A stretch of DNA of 64,000 bases, from NCBI GenBank assembly GCA_934130545.1, contig CAKOYD010000001.1:205064-269063 (forward strand). Reading direction: 5' to 3'. Below are positions 8,152-17,445 of the stretch, in pieces (position 1 is the stretch's first letter; each line of letters starts with the position of its first letter). Source of the stretch: an uncultured Bacilli bacterium. GTDB lineage: Bacteria > Bacillota_I > Bacilli_A > RF39 > UBA660. The translations under genes were made by a program, and so were the position numbers. A model generated the notes under the pieces. The model was not told where the DNA came from. It made no database searches and saw only the letters and a list, made by a program, of their open reading frames with translations.

Positions 8152-8772
8152 TTATTTATTTTCGGCGAAGTATTTACATTGCTCTTTTAATTTACAATTT
8201 TCACAGTTAGGTTTAAGTGCTTTGCATTGATAACGGCCGAAAAATACTAATTGATGGTGGGCTTTATTCCATTTATCTTTTGGTATTTTTTTCATTAGTT
8301 TATGTTCAACTGCTAAAACGTCATCTTTTTCTTTGGCTAAGCCTAGTCTTTTACTTACTCTATTGACATGGGTATCCACAGCGATACATGGTTCATTATA
8401 AATTACAGATAGAAATACATTAATAGTTTTGCGACCTACTCCGGGCAATTTTTCAAGATATTGGCGATCGTTAGGGACAGTATAATAGCCATCATGAACA
8501 AGCGTTTTAGCAATACTAACAACATATTCACTTTTTTTAGTGTATGTACCAATACTTTTTATTATTTTAGCAATATCTTTGGGATTAGCATTAGCTAGTT
8601 TATCTAGGGTATCATATTTAGCAAATAAAGTTTTATTAACAATATTTACTCTTTTATCAGTTGTTTGAGCACTTAATACAATAGCAATTAATAGTTCGTA
8701 GTCTTTAGTATATTCTAATTCACATTTAGGGTTAGGATATAATTCATCTAGATAAGTTAAGATATTATTCAT
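8152..8772 (-). CDS. nth: Endonuclease III
   Basis: This base-excision-repair DNA glycosylase/AP lyase acts on oxidised pyrimidines. The helix-hairpin-helix LPGVGRKTIN carries the catalytic lysine, VDTHVNRVSKRLG carries the catalytic aspartate, and the C-terminal loop has the [4Fe-4S] pattern C-x6-C-x2-C-x5-C (CKALKPNCENCKLKEQC). The length of 206 aa is normal. It overlaps dnaD by 8 bases, as in the conserved dnaD-nth pair of Bacilli. Confidence 0.97.
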   Translation of the reverse strand: MNNILTYLDELYPNPKCELEYTKDYELLIAIVLSAQTTDKRVNIVNKTLFAKYDTLDKLANANPKDIAKIIKSIGTYTKKSEYVVSIAKTLVHDGYYTVPNDRQYLEKLPGVGRKTINVFLSVIYNEPCIAVDTHVNRVSKRLGLAKEKDDVLAVEHKLMKKIPKDKWNKAHHQLVFFGRYQCKALKPNCENCKLKEQCKYFAENK

Positions 8773-9415
8773 TATTCACCCAGTCAAAATCAGGAACTTC
8801 AATTACTTCGTTTTTACTTTTCTTATATCTAATACGTTCTTTATTAACGTCTTCTTTGGTTTTTATACCTTTCTTTTTCCAACTATAAAGAATGGTTTCG
8901 ATATATCTTAGACTAGTGGTACTATTATAAACAGCTTCTTTTAGGGCTTCAACAATTAGAGTCTTATCAATATCTTCGTTTAACCAACTATTAATTTTTT
9001 CATATTCAGTAGGAGATATTGTTCGACCAAACTCTTTTTCAAAGATAGTAAATAAATCTTCATTATTAGTACTACTAGGTAATTCTTTATCTAATATAAT
9101 ATTAGTAATCTTACGATATAGCATATCTAAATTTAAATATTCTTCACTAACATTATCAATATTTTTATTAATTGTAATATTTAGGATATTCTTTTCCACT
9201 AAATTGTTGATAAGTTCAATTACTTTTCTTTTAGTAAAACTTAATTCTTTAACAAATAAATTAATATCATAAATTATATTATTGCCTTTATCCATTAGAT
9301 AAATTAGAACAATTAATTCTTCAGCAGTTATATTTAATTTCGAGTAATTAGTTAGTAATACTCTTGGGATAATTATTGGTTTTTCTTTTAAATAATTTAT
9401 TAATTTTTCACTCAT
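8765..9415 (-). CDS. dnaD: DnaD-like DNA replication initiation protein
   Basis: The N-terminal part (residues about 1-95) is a winged-helix region, and the C-terminal part has the DnaD/DnaB2 signature FEKEFGRTISPTEYEKI followed by YIETILYSWKKKGI. In Bacilli DnaD works with DnaB and DnaI in loading the replicative helicase. Its start overlaps the end of the upstream gene by 4 bases and its end overlaps nth, so the three genes are a translationally coupled operon. Confidence 0.9.
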   Translation of the reverse strand: MSEKLINYLKEKPIIIPRVLLTNYSKLNITAEELIVLIYLMDKGNNIIYDINLFVKELSFTKRKVIELINNLVEKNILNITINKNIDNVSEEYLNLDMLYRKITNIILDKELPSSTNNEDLFTIFEKEFGRTISPTEYEKINSWLNEDIDKTLIVEALKEAVYNSTTSLRYIETILYSWKKKGIKTKEDVNKERIRYKKSKNEVIEVPDFDWVNNE

Positions 9416-9810
9416 AATTGCCTCCTGAAAGTTATTTCTTTTATTAATTCTAAATTACTTGGATTATAATATTTATAGATAACTTTATCTTTACTTATTT
9501 CTTTTTCTAAATACATTAGACTATTATTTTTATATATTATACTCATATTATTAGATTCTTTTATTTTAGATACATCTTCTTTAAGTATTTCTTTATATTT
9601 ACTATTTAGAACGATTATATTAGCACTAGTTGTTAGGATATAATATCCATCATATTTATTTACATTAATTAATTTATTATCCACGTGATAATTATCTTTA
9701 ATTAACTTATTTAAATTAGAATTATATTTATTAACATTACTACCTAAATATACAATACTAAGTAAGATAATTATTAAGATAGATACTATTATTATTACAA
9801 ACTTTTTCAT
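9412..9810 (-). CDS. Small membrane-anchored protein upstream of dnaD, position of TseB/YpmB
   Basis: One N-terminal transmembrane segment (FVIIIVSILIIILLSIVYL) is followed by about 105 extracytoplasmic residues built of repeated beta-like strands. In B. subtilis a protein of the same layout, YpmB (TseB, which works with a class A penicillin-binding protein), lies just upstream of aspB-dnaD-nth. Sequence similarity is not obvious by eye, so the link rests on position and topology. It overlaps dnaD by 4 bases. Confidence 0.55.
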   Translation of the reverse strand: MKKFVIIIVSILIIILLSIVYLGSNVNKYNSNLNKLIKDNYHVDNKLINVNKYDGYYILTTSANIIVLNSKYKEILKEDVSKIKESNNMSIIYKNNSLMYLEKEISKDKVIYKYYNPSNLELIKEITFRRQL

Positions 9811-9841
9811 TTACATCACAGTAATTATTATACTATAACTT

Positions 9842-9891
9842 GCATAGAAAAAGAATAGTTTTATATTAATTTTAAACTATTCTATCTATGC
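9842..9891 (-). terminator. Long inverted repeat, terminator of the 9897-11057 gene
   Basis: GCATAGA plus AGAATAGTTT on one side (9842-9861) pairs with AAACTATTCT plus TCTATGC on the other (9874-9891). A T-rich patch lies inside the distal arm on the minus strand. It follows the stop codon at 9897. Confidence 0.65.
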
Positions 9892-9896
9892 TTATA

Positions 9897-11057
9897 TTAA
9901 ATTCTTGTTAATAATCTAGTATAACTTACTTCAGATAATTTTTTGTCGTTTAATACATCATAGCATTCATTAATTACATCTTGTTTATTAACACTAGTGT
10001 ATTTAATTAACTTATCTCTTTGGGCAAATATTTCATCATTAAAGAAGTTGTTAGCATATATATACATTTCATTAATAGCAATAATTGATACTGATGATGT
10101 TACTTCATTCATCTTATTGCTTTCTAAGTATTTAACTAAGTCACTATAATAACTAATAAGTTTACTTTCATCAGTAGTACTATATATTTTATTACGATAA
10201 TCTTCAATAGTTTTTAAACAATCTTTTTGAGTAGTATTGTTAATGACAGAACTTAATCTTAATTTAGAACTATTTTGTAAATCATAATTTAATATTTCAT
10301 CAATACAGTTAGTATAATTAGTATAGAGGTCTTCTACTGAGATACTTATATTTGTATTTGTATAGTCACTTAAGTTTATATACATAACTAGTTTTTCTAA
10401 TTCATCTTTGCTTAGGTTAGGTCCAACTAGGTTATTAGCTAATTTTTCATGATTAGGTAATATTGTTTCAGGTGATGATGATGGAATAGTTGGATCTGCT
10501 GGTCTAGTTGTTGGAGTAGTTGGATTAGTTGTAGAAATAGTTGGATTGGTAGGATTAATAACTGGTTTTTTACTCATACTTGCTACTAAAGAAATAATTC
10601 CTGATCCAAAGGCAACAGTTAAAGCAAGAGCGATTATTCTTTTACCAATATTGGTTTTTAGATTATCATTGGCTTCTTTTGTGTTTATTACTCTCTTTTT
10701 ATATTCATCTTTAAGTGTTTTTAATGTTTTATCATCACTCAACATATTTTTTACTTCTTCTTTAGATGACTTAGTATATGGCATTACAACGTTATCACAA
10801 CTTCTTATACCATATTTATTATCTTCAATTTTATATGGCTTGAATGTTATTCTTTCAGCACAATCAACTGGTTTACTATTTTTTCTTGTTTCATCTATTA
10901 ATAAAATTAATTCTTCTTCAGTTAAATTATTTAAGGCATCATTAGCTTCTTTTACAGTATTATAACTATATCCTTCAATAAATTTATTTACTTTACAGTA
11001 ATAGAAACCATACTTATTATCTTTATTTTTTCTTACAAATATTTTTCGACATTCCAT
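9897..11057 (-). CDS. Membrane protein with PT-rich linker and exported helical domain
   Basis: About 140 N-terminal residues hold two related segments (NKDNKYGFYYC and IEDNKYGIRSCD). A transmembrane helix lies near residues 145-165 (IIALALTVAFGSGIISLVA). A Pro/Thr linker with repeated NPT/TTP units spans about 170-205, then comes an Asn/Ser-rich helical domain. The linker suggests crossing of the wall or spacing from the membrane. I chose the ATG at 11057, preceded by GAGGAG. It starts 5 bases after the stop of the gene above, so the two surface proteins form an operon. Function unknown. Confidence 0.65.
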   Translation of the reverse strand: MECRKIFVRKNKDNKYGFYYCKVNKFIEGYSYNTVKEANDALNNLTEEELILLIDETRKNSKPVDCAERITFKPYKIEDNKYGIRSCDNVVMPYTKSSKEEVKNMLSDDKTLKTLKDEYKKRVINTKEANDNLKTNIGKRIIALALTVAFGSGIISLVASMSKKPVINPTNPTISTTNPTTPTTRPADPTIPSSSPETILPNHEKLANNLVGPNLSKDELEKLVMYINLSDYTNTNISISVEDLYTNYTNCIDEILNYDLQNSSKLRLSSVINNTTQKDCLKTIEDYRNKIYSTTDESKLISYYSDLVKYLESNKMNEVTSSVSIIAINEMYIYANNFFNDEIFAQRDKLIKYTSVNKQDVINECYDVLNDKKLSEVSYTRLLTRI

Positions 11058-11062
11058 TATTA

Positions 11063-12289
11063 TCACTCCTCATATAATTTATAGCCTTGTTTTATTAATT
11101 CTCGGTCATTATTTGATTTGCTATATTTAATATCTTCTTCGATATATTGTCTAGTGGCATAGCGATAGTATGTTATATTTACTTTTTCAGTATTAGATGT
11201 TTGTTTATCAACATATTTATAACAGTATGTTTTATCGTCACTAATACTATAATTATTTGGACATGTTAAGTTTGTATAATTTGTTTCAGTTTTTTTACAA
11301 CTACTTCCTGATTGGCTATAACCTGATAGGCATGATGCAGTGTTAGTGTATGTAGTTTGTTCATATGTTATTTTATATACTTTATATGTATATTCAAATT
11401 TACCTTTAGAACTTACAAATTTTGATGATACGCATTCATAACGATAATCACTAGTATTACTAGGCATTGTGTAACCTTTTTTTGTACCTTGATATGTTTC
11501 TTTTTTCTGCTGTTGTCCGTTATAAGTACATGTAAAGCCATTTCTTTTAATATAACCTTGTCCACATACTGGATCAGCATATAAGGTATTTCTTTTTACA
11601 CAAGAATTATTTTCTTTATTATATCCTTGTGGACACAATGTATTAGTTTTTATCATTTCTTTAATAGTAGTAGGTACTGCTTTAGTAGTAGTTTGAGTTT
11701 TTGTTTCTACTTTTACGGTATCACTAGCTTCTACTTTAGCTGTTGACCATGATGTAAAATCACTCCATTCAGTGAAATATCCTGGTTTAATATATTTATA
11801 ATTATTTGATGTTGGAGTAACTACTTCACCTTTTTTATTGCTATCTTTTTCACATATAGTATATTTACAATATTTATATTGTTTCATAAGAATAGTAGCT
11901 TTTTCTTCAGTTTTAGAGCACTTTAAGTATATTTTCATATTATAGCTATCATTATATTTAGTTAATAAGATATAAGAATTATTACTATTACATGCTTTAC
12001 CATTCTTATCTTTAATAGTACCAAGTAATTTTTCGTTATATAATTCATTTAGATATACTTTTTTACTTGAAGCATTTACTTCTGGTAATCGTTCTTCAGT
12101 AAAATATTTTCCCCCGGCTTCTTTTATTAAATTTATATTTTCACTTGTATAATTTTTATTTCTTTTTCCTAGTAGGGATATTAACCATACAAACATGATA
12201 ATTAACACGACTACTATGGCAACTTTAATAAATAAACTTATCCAGTTAATCTTTTTTTCATCTTCATCATCAAAAGAGTTATTATACAT
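11063..12289 (-). CDS. Cysteine-rich membrane-anchored surface protein
   Basis: An acidic N-terminus is followed by a transmembrane helix near residues 20-42 (VAIVVVLIIMFVWLISLL) and about 360 exported residues. The exported part holds repeated CPxGYxxxxxxCxK units (CPQGYNKENNSCVK, CLSGYSQSGSSCKK, CPNNYSISDDKTYC) and a FTEWSDFTSWS stretch that recalls thrombospondin type 1 repeats. The paired cysteines suggest disulfide-stabilised surface modules. The gene has its own promoter and is followed by the PT-linker protein. An adhesion role is only inferred. Confidence 0.65.
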   Translation of the reverse strand: MYNNSFDDEDEKKINWISLFIKVAIVVVLIIMFVWLISLLGKRNKNYTSENINLIKEAGGKYFTEERLPEVNASSKKVYLNELYNEKLLGTIKDKNGKACNSNNSYILLTKYNDSYNMKIYLKCSKTEEKATILMKQYKYCKYTICEKDSNKKGEVVTPTSNNYKYIKPGYFTEWSDFTSWSTAKVEASDTVKVETKTQTTTKAVPTTIKEMIKTNTLCPQGYNKENNSCVKRNTLYADPVCGQGYIKRNGFTCTYNGQQQKKETYQGTKKGYTMPSNTSDYRYECVSSKFVSSKGKFEYTYKVYKITYEQTTYTNTASCLSGYSQSGSSCKKTETNYTNLTCPNNYSISDDKTYCYKYVDKQTSNTEKVNITYYRYATRQYIEEDIKYSKSNNDRELIKQGYKLYEE

Positions 12290-12315
12290 AACTAAAACCT
12301 CCCTTAGCGAGGCTT

Positions 12316-12344
12316 ATTTTAGCACATTTTGGCTATTTTGTCAA
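12316..12344 (-). promoter_or_regulatory. SigA-type promoter of the surface protein operon
   Basis: On the minus strand TTGACA (12339-12344) and TAAAAT (12316-12321) are separated by 17 bases, about 27 bases upstream of the start at 12289. Confidence 0.75.
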
Positions 12345-12370
12345 ACATTTTTTCGTTAAAATGGGCCAAT

Positions 12371-12390
12371 AAAAAAGAACTTAAGAAGTT
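12371..12390 (-). terminator. Intrinsic terminator after the dehydrogenase gene
   Basis: AACTT (12378-12382) pairs with AAGTT (12386-12390), and six T follow on the minus strand. It separates the 12411-13463 gene from the surface protein operon. Confidence 0.6.
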
Positions 12391-12410
12391 ATCTTAAATC
12401 CTTATATTAT

Positions 12411-13463
12411 TTATTTAACGATATATTTTAATTCACCCATACGAGATGTTGGAACATAACCTGGTTCAGCTTTGATAACATCAGGTATTCTATTAACGAT
12501 TGTAGCACATGTTAATTCAACAGTGGCTGGTCTTTCAATAACTAATTTAGTATTAGGTTCTCCTATTACTTCCCAAGTATTTACATCATAATCATCTTTT
12601 GAATATACTTTACCAATGCATTCTGTTTCTAAAGTAATTCCTTCTTTCGTAGTTGTTGTAACTACGGCACTCATACCAGTAGCATCGCCCTTTTTAACAG
12701 TCATTTTTAATGTTTGTGAATCAATATCTTCATTATGAGTTTGTGGAACACATTTTTGACTTTGACTTAATACAGTTATACCTAGTTTGTCACATAACCA
12801 ACCATTAACATTCCACATATAACTTGGTAAGAACTCACCATTATCAATTAACATTCGACGTTCTTCTTCTGTTATATCATCAGAAGCTGCAACATCAGTA
12901 GCAAATTGTTCTAATGTTAAGCCAGCACCGTGAGCTTTAGCTAGGGCTATTCCATAATCTTCAACATTATATGATGAGCTTCCTTTAATTTTAGTTATTT
13001 TATGAGTGGCTCCGGCTAGGGTAGTTATAAGATTTCCCCAGAAAGCATCTTGGTAACCACTTCCTGTTATTGTACAGTTATGTCTTTTAGCCATTTCATC
13101 TAATTCTTTAGTTAATTTAGGGTTTGAATTCATTGGATAAAATGCTTCTTCGCATGTTGTTATAGCATTTATCCCTAGGCTAGCACATAACATTAAGGCA
13201 TCTTTACAATCGTTTAATAAACTCATAGTGGTAATGATACAAATATCGGGTTTTAGTTCTAATAATAGATTTTCAGCATTACCTAAGGCAGTAATTTTTA
13301 TTCCTGTTTCACATCCTCCTATTACAGTACTAATATCTTGACCAATTAAGTCAGGATTAATATCAATAGCTCCAACTATTTGAGCTCCTGATTCAATTAC
13401 ATATCTCATAGTGTATGCAGACATTTTTCCACATCCATATTGAACTACTCTTATTCCGTTCAT
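12411..13463 (-). CDS. ord: 2,4-diaminopentanoate dehydrogenase-like NAD(P)-dependent enzyme
   Basis: A dinucleotide-binding N-terminus (VVQYGCGKMS, then GAIDINPDLIGQD) is followed by a DapB-like core with ITTMSLLNDCKDAL and GSGYQDAFWGNL. The 350-aa length and these motifs match Ord, which oxidatively deaminates 2,4-diaminopentanoate in clostridial ornithine fermentation. The other ornithine genes (oraE, oraS, orr, ortA, ortB) are not adjacent: phosphoketolase lies upstream and surface proteins downstream. The exact substrate is therefore an inference. It has its own promoter and terminator. Confidence 0.75.
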   Translation of the reverse strand: MNGIRVVQYGCGKMSAYTMRYVIESGAQIVGAIDINPDLIGQDISTVIGGCETGIKITALGNAENLLLELKPDICIITTMSLLNDCKDALMLCASLGINAITTCEEAFYPMNSNPKLTKELDEMAKRHNCTITGSGYQDAFWGNLITTLAGATHKITKIKGSSSYNVEDYGIALAKAHGAGLTLEQFATDVAASDDITEEERRMLIDNGEFLPSYMWNVNGWLCDKLGITVLSQSQKCVPQTHNEDIDSQTLKMTVKKGDATGMSAVVTTTTKEGITLETECIGKVYSKDDYDVNTWEVIGEPNTKLVIERPATVELTCATIVNRIPDVIKAEPGYVPTSRMGELKYIVK

Positions 13464-13487
13464 TTTCTTCCTCCTCTATCTATTTTA

Positions 13488-13516
13488 ATTATATAAAGAA
13501 AAAATAGATGTAGCAA
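13488..13516 (-). promoter_or_regulatory. SigA-type promoter of the dehydrogenase gene
   Basis: TTGCTA (13511-13516) and TATAAT (13488-13493) are 17 bases apart on the minus strand. The -35 box lies inside the terminator hairpin of the upstream phosphoketolase gene. Confidence 0.7.
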
Positions 13517-13543
13517 GTTTTTTTACTTTTTTTACATCTATTT
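13502..13543 (-). terminator. Phosphoketolase terminator hairpin
   Basis: AAATAGATGTA (13502-13512) pairs perfectly with TACATCTATTT (13533-13543) around a loop that is T-rich on the plus strand and A-rich on the minus strand. It lies just after the phosphoketolase stop at 13549. Confidence 0.6.
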
Positions 13544-13548
13544 ACATT

Positions 13549-15891
13549 TTACCATTTCCAATTTATGATTTCATCCATATCAATTCCATATTCTTTGATA
13601 TATTCTTTATGTTCTACTTTTTTATCTTGACAATATTGAATAAGTGATGAACCTTTATTACCTAATTGTGGTAAACATTTAATAGCGGCTTCTACTAGGC
13701 TAAATCTATCAATACTGTTTTGGACACGCATGTCAAATGGTGTAGTTATCGTGCCTTCTTCCATATAGCCATGAACATGAATATCTCTATTAGTCCTTTT
13801 ATAAGTTAATTCATGAATTAGGTTTGGATAACCGTGGAAATTAAAGATAATTGGTTTATCTTTAGTAAATATAGCATCATAGTCTTCATCAGTTAGGCCA
13901 TGAGGATGTTTATCGTGAGATTGTAGTTTCAGTAAATCTACGACATTAACCATACGAATTTTTAAATCTTTAAAGTTTTCTCTTAATATTTTAATGGCTG
14001 CTAAAGTTTCTAGGGTTGGTCCTTCACCACAGCAAGCCATGACAATATCGGGTTCACAGCCTTCATCATTACTAGCGAATTTCCATATTCCTAGGCCTTT
14101 AGTGCAATGAATAACAGCTTCTTCCATAGTTAACCATTGCGGACGTGGATGTTTAGAGGCAACGATAACATTAATATAGTTTTTACTTTTGATGCAGTGA
14201 TCAAAGCAGGATAGTAAGCAGTTAGCATCCGGTGGTAAGTATATTCTTACAGTGTCAGCTTTTTTAGTTACTAAGTGATTTAAAAATCCGGGGTCTTGGT
14301 GTGTATAACCATTATGGTCTTGTTGCCATACGTGTGATGATAAAACATAGTTTAGAGAGGCTATTGGTCTTCTCCATGGTAATTCTTTGCTTACTTTCAA
14401 CCATTTAGCGTGTTGACTAGCCATAGAATCAACTATTCTAATAAATGCTTCATAACTATTGAAAAATCCATGCCTTCCTGTTAATAAGTAGCCTTCTAAC
14501 CAACCTTCACATAGATGCTCGGACAACATAGAATCCATAACTCTACCATCACTAGCTAGATACTCGTCAGTGGCATATTTTTTGTCAACCCAAGTACGAT
14601 TAGTAGCTTCAAATACGTGGTTTAGTCGATTAGACATTGTTTCATCAGGGCCAAATACTCGGAAGTTATGCTCTTCTTCATTTAATTTTATAACGTCTCT
14701 TACATATTTACCTAGTTCCATCATATCTTGAGCCATTACTTCGCCGGGATATGGTACTTCAACGGCATAATTTTGAAAATTAGGTGTCTTTAATTCTTTT
14801 AATAATAAGCCACCATTAGCAACGGGATTAGCACCCATTCTTCTATTACCTTTAGGAGCTAATTCTTTTATTTCTTTAATTATCGTGCCATTTTCATCAA
14901 ATAATTCTTCGGGGTGATAACTTCTTAGCCAATTTTCTAATAATTTTAGATTAGTAGGGTTATCTTTATCAATAGATACGGGGACTTGGTGGGCACGGAA
15001 TGTACCTTCTATCTGTTTTCCGTCAACTACTTTTGGTCCAGTCCAACCTTTTGGAGTTTTTAATATTATCATGGGCCAAATTGGTCTTTTATTATCTTTA
15101 GATAATTTTATTTTCTTTATTTCATTTATTACTTTATCTAAAGTTAGGGCCATGTCAATATGTCCTTGTTTTTCATCTTTTACTTCAACATAATATGGAT
15201 GATAACCACAACCAATAAAGAATGATCCTAATTCTGTTAAACTCATTCTAGAGAATATTGTTGGATTGGCTATTTTATAACCATTTAGATGAAGGATTGG
15301 TAGGACAACGCCATCTGTTTTGGGGTTTAAGAATTTGTTAGAGTGCCACGAAGTAGCAAGAGGGCCGGTTTCAGCTTCACCGTCGCCGACAACACAGGCA
15401 GCAATTAAGTCAGGATTATCAAATACTGCACCATAAGCATGGGCAAGGCTATAGCCTAATTCTCCTCCTTCATTAATTGATCCTGGTGTTTCAGGGGCAA
15501 CATGAGATGATATGCCGCCGGGAAATGAAAATTGTTTAAATAGTTTCTTTAAGCCTTCTTCGTCTTCAGTTATGTTTGGATATACTTCGCTATAAGTTCC
15601 TTCAATGTACGTTTGGGCTACCATAGCATTACCACCGTGTCCTGGTCCGGATATATATATCATATTTAAATCGTATTTGTTAATTATTCTATTTAGGTGG
15701 GTATATATAAAGTTTTGACCAGGTACTGTTCCCCAATGACCAACTATTTTGTTCTTTATATCTTCTATTCTTAGTTCTCTTTTTAGTAGGGGGTTATCTA
15801 ATAAATATAATTGACAAGCTGCTAAATAATTAGATACTCGAAAGTATTTATCTATTTTTTCAACTTCTTTACTAGTTAGTTTCTTATACAT
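13549..15891 (-). CDS. xfp: Xylulose-5-phosphate/fructose-6-phosphate phosphoketolase
   Basis: This thiamine-diphosphate enzyme splits xylulose-5-phosphate (and often fructose-6-phosphate) with phosphate to acetyl-phosphate. Family marks are [18 protein letters not shown], the GPGHGG loop, the ThDP motif [19 protein letters not shown] and the C-terminal [15 protein letters not shown]. The length of 780 aa is normal for the family. Its presence points to heterofermentative carbon metabolism. It is monocistronic with a strong promoter. Whether it prefers Xu5P or F6P cannot be read from sequence alone. Confidence 0.96.
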   Translation of the reverse strand: MYKKLTSKEVEKIDKYFRVSNYLAACQLYLLDNPLLKRELRIEDIKNKIVGHWGTVPGQNFIYTHLNRIINKYDLNMIYISGPGHGGNAMVAQTYIEGTYSEVYPNITEDEEGLKKLFKQFSFPGGISSHVAPETPGSINEGGELGYSLAHAYGAVFDNPDLIAACVVGDGEAETGPLATSWHSNKFLNPKTDGVVLPILHLNGYKIANPTIFSRMSLTELGSFFIGCGYHPYYVEVKDEKQGHIDMALTLDKVINEIKKIKLSKDNKRPIWPMIILKTPKGWTGPKVVDGKQIEGTFRAHQVPVSIDKDNPTNLKLLENWLRSYHPEELFDENGTIIKEIKELAPKGNRRMGANPVANGGLLLKELKTPNFQNYAVEVPYPGEVMAQDMMELGKYVRDVIKLNEEEHNFRVFGPDETMSNRLNHVFEATNRTWVDKKYATDEYLASDGRVMDSMLSEHLCEGWLEGYLLTGRHGFFNSYEAFIRIVDSMASQHAKWLKVSKELPWRRPIASLNYVLSSHVWQQDHNGYTHQDPGFLNHLVTKKADTVRIYLPPDANCLLSCFDHCIKSKNYINVIVASKHPRPQWLTMEEAVIHCTKGLGIWKFASNDEGCEPDIVMACCGEGPTLETLAAIKILRENFKDLKIRMVNVVDLLKLQSHDKHPHGLTDEDYDAIFTKDKPIIFNFHGYPNLIHELTYKRTNRDIHVHGYMEEGTITTPFDMRVQNSIDRFSLVEAAIKCLPQLGNKGSSLIQYCQDKKVEHKEYIKEYGIDMDEIINWKW

Positions 15892-15916
15892 TTTTATTCT
15901 CCTTTATTATGTATTA

Positions 15917-15946
15917 ATTATACTATGAATAAATATAGTAAGTCAA
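15917..15946 (-). promoter_or_regulatory. SigA-type promoter of phosphoketolase
   Basis: TTGACT (15941-15946) and TATAAT (15917-15922) are 18 bases apart on the minus strand, with AAAGGAG close to the start codon downstream. Confidence 0.75.
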
Positions 15947-15961
15947 TAATAGTTAGGCATT

Positions 15962-15995
15962 AAAAAATTCCAAAAACTTTGTAAGTTCTTGGAAT
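15962..15995 (-). terminator. Terminator of the rplM-rpsI operon
   Basis: On the minus strand ATTCCAAGAACTT pairs with AAGTTTTTGGAAT and is followed by a T-run. It lies just after the rpsI stop codon. Confidence 0.85.
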
Positions 15996-16002
15996 ATAAA
16001 TA

Positions 16003-16422
16003 TTATCTCTTTGAGAATTGAGGTGCTCTTCTGGCAGCTTTTAATCCATATTTCTTTCTTTCTTTTGCTCTTGAATCTCTTGTTACAAATCCATTAGCTT
16101 TAAGAATTTTACGATATGAATCTTCTTTTCCTTCATTTTCTTTATCGTACTCTAATAGAGCTCTTGTGATACCTAATCTAATAGCACCAGTTTGTCCTGA
16201 AAAACCACCACCAGATACATTAACATCAACATCAAATGTTTCTAAATTGTTAGTTATTTCTAATGGTTGTTTTAAGTCCATTACTAATACTTCGAATGGC
16301 ATATATTCGTTAACATCTCTACCATTAACTGTTATTTTTCCTGTTCCTGGAGTAAGGATTACTCTTGCTACTGAACTTTTTCTTCTTCCAGTACCTGCAA
16401 ATGTTCTACTTTTCTTTGCCAT
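16003..16422 (-). CDS. rpsI: 30S ribosomal protein S9
   Basis: The family marks are [12 protein letters not shown] near the N-terminus, [16 protein letters not shown] in the middle and the C-terminal [17 protein letters not shown] tail, whose basic end reaches the P-site tRNA in ribosome structures. The 139-aa length is typical. It lies 3 bases downstream of rplM, the standard L13-S9 operon. Confidence 0.98.
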   Translation of the reverse strand: MAKKSRTFAGTGRRKSSVARVILTPGTGKITVNGRDVNEYMPFEVLVMDLKQPLEITNNLETFDVDVNVSGGGFSGQTGAIRLGITRALLEYDKENEGKEDSYRKILKANGFVTRDSRAKERKKYGLKAARRAPQFSKR

Positions 16423-16425
16423 AAA

Positions 16426-16863
16426 TTATTTCCTCCCTACTTCTACTTTTTTTGGTTGTTGAGCAGCATGTGGATGCTCGGCTCCTTCGTATACAAATAA
16501 TTTCTTATACATTTGTCTTCCTAATCTATTTTTTGGAAGCATACCTTTAACAGCTCTTTCTACCATTTCTACTGGGTAGCTTTCTTTCATTTCTCTAGCT
16601 GTTCTTTCTCTTAATCCTCCAGCGTATCTGCTGTGATTGTAATACATCTTTTTGTCTAATTTGTTTCCTGTTAGTAATGCATCTTTAGCATTAATGATTA
16701 TAATATAATCTCCACAATCAATATGAGGTGTGTATGTTGCTTTGTGTTTACCTCTTAACATCATTGCGGCTTTAGCTGCTACTCTTCCTAATGGAACATC
16801 TTTGGCATCAATTACATACCAATTTCTAGCAACTGTTTCTTTACTTTGCATAAATGTTTTCAT
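16426..16863 (-). CDS. rplM: 50S ribosomal protein L13
   Basis: Family marks are WYVIDAKDVPLGRVA, the DCGDYIIIINA stretch and GMLPKNRLGRQMYKKLFVYEG. The length of 145 aa is normal. It is the first gene of the rplM-rpsI operon, has a near-consensus promoter and a folded leader, and is therefore likely autoregulated by L13. Confidence 0.98.
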   Translation of the reverse strand: MKTFMQSKETVARNWYVIDAKDVPLGRVAAKAAMMLRGKHKATYTPHIDCGDYIIIINAKDALLTGNKLDKKMYYNHSRYAGGLRERTAREMKESYPVEMVERAVKGMLPKNRLGRQMYKKLFVYEGAEHPHAAQQPKKVEVGRK

Positions 16864-16894
16864 TTTTTTCTCCCTTTAATTATTAATTTATATT

Positions 16895-16938
16895 GTTGAT
16901 TTAAAATATGGTGTTCCCAATACCTATTTCTTCTCAAC
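16895..16938 (-). promoter_or_regulatory. L13-type ribosomal protein leader
   Basis: In the rplM 5' UTR an outer helix GTTGA (complement of 16934-16938) with TCAAC (complement of 16895-16899) encloses an inner helix AATAGGT (16922-16928) with ACC(A)TATT (16905-16912). This two-helix form and its position match the known Firmicutes L13 leader, which lets L13 repress its own operon. I matched it by position and structure, not by a model search. Confidence 0.6.
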
Positions 16939-16956
16939 TAAAATGTACCGATTATG

Positions 16957-16985
16957 ATTATAGTAAATTTTAGTTTGTTTGTCAA
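16957..16985 (-). promoter_or_regulatory. Consensus SigA promoter of rplM-rpsI
   Basis: TTGACA (16980-16985) and TATAAT (16957-16962) are separated by exactly 17 bases on the minus strand. Both boxes match the consensus perfectly, as expected for ribosomal protein genes. Confidence 0.9.
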
Positions 16986-17006
16986 CAATTTTGTCTAAAA
17001 ATATAT

Positions 17007-17435
17007 CTATTTTTCAGTTGTTTCATTTAATAATTTACTTAGTCCTCTAGTGGCTAGAGTAGCACATGTTTTTCTAGATGGTTGTTTATAGATATCATCG
17101 TATACTAAGGCTTCTTTTAAGATATCTTTATTATATGGTTTTTCTTCAATCATATTATGATAGTTTTCTAGTATATCTTTAGCTTCTTCGATTGTTTTAC
17201 CTATTAGTAAGTTAGTTATTATTGAGGTAGAAGATATACATATAACACAAGCTTCTCCTTCATATTTAATATCTTTTATAATATCATTTTCTGTTTTAAC
17301 ATAGATATCTAAGTTATCGATACATGATACGTTATTAGAGTTTATTTTAGCATAACCTTCTTCTGTAGGTATTTGTTTATTTTTAGGATTTTGATAATTT
17401 TCTAATATAATCATTCTTTTTAAATCTTTATCCAT
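17007..17435 (-). CDS. sufU: SufU-like iron-sulfur assembly / sulfur-transfer protein
   Basis: Three cysteine sites of the family are present: NVSCIDN (family form NPxCGD; the Cys and the Asp two residues later are kept), GEACVICISSTS and RKTCATLA. In Bacilli SufU is a zinc protein that takes sulfur from SufS. The 142-aa length fits. I chose the ATG at 17435, after AAGGTG. The gene begins 10 bases downstream of the sufS stop, so the order sufC-D-S-U matches Firmicutes SUF operons. Confidence 0.88.
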   Translation of the reverse strand: MDKDLKRMIILENYQNPKNKQIPTEEGYAKINSNNVSCIDNLDIYVKTENDIIKDIKYEGEACVICISSTSIITNLLIGKTIEEAKDILENYHNMIEEKPYNKDILKEALVYDDIYKQPSRKTCATLATRGLSKLLNETTEK

Positions 17436-17445
17436 ATTTATCACC

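Noticed and set aside
16166..16462. Plus-strand frame across rpsI
   Set aside because: It is the shadow of a ribosomal protein gene on the other strand.
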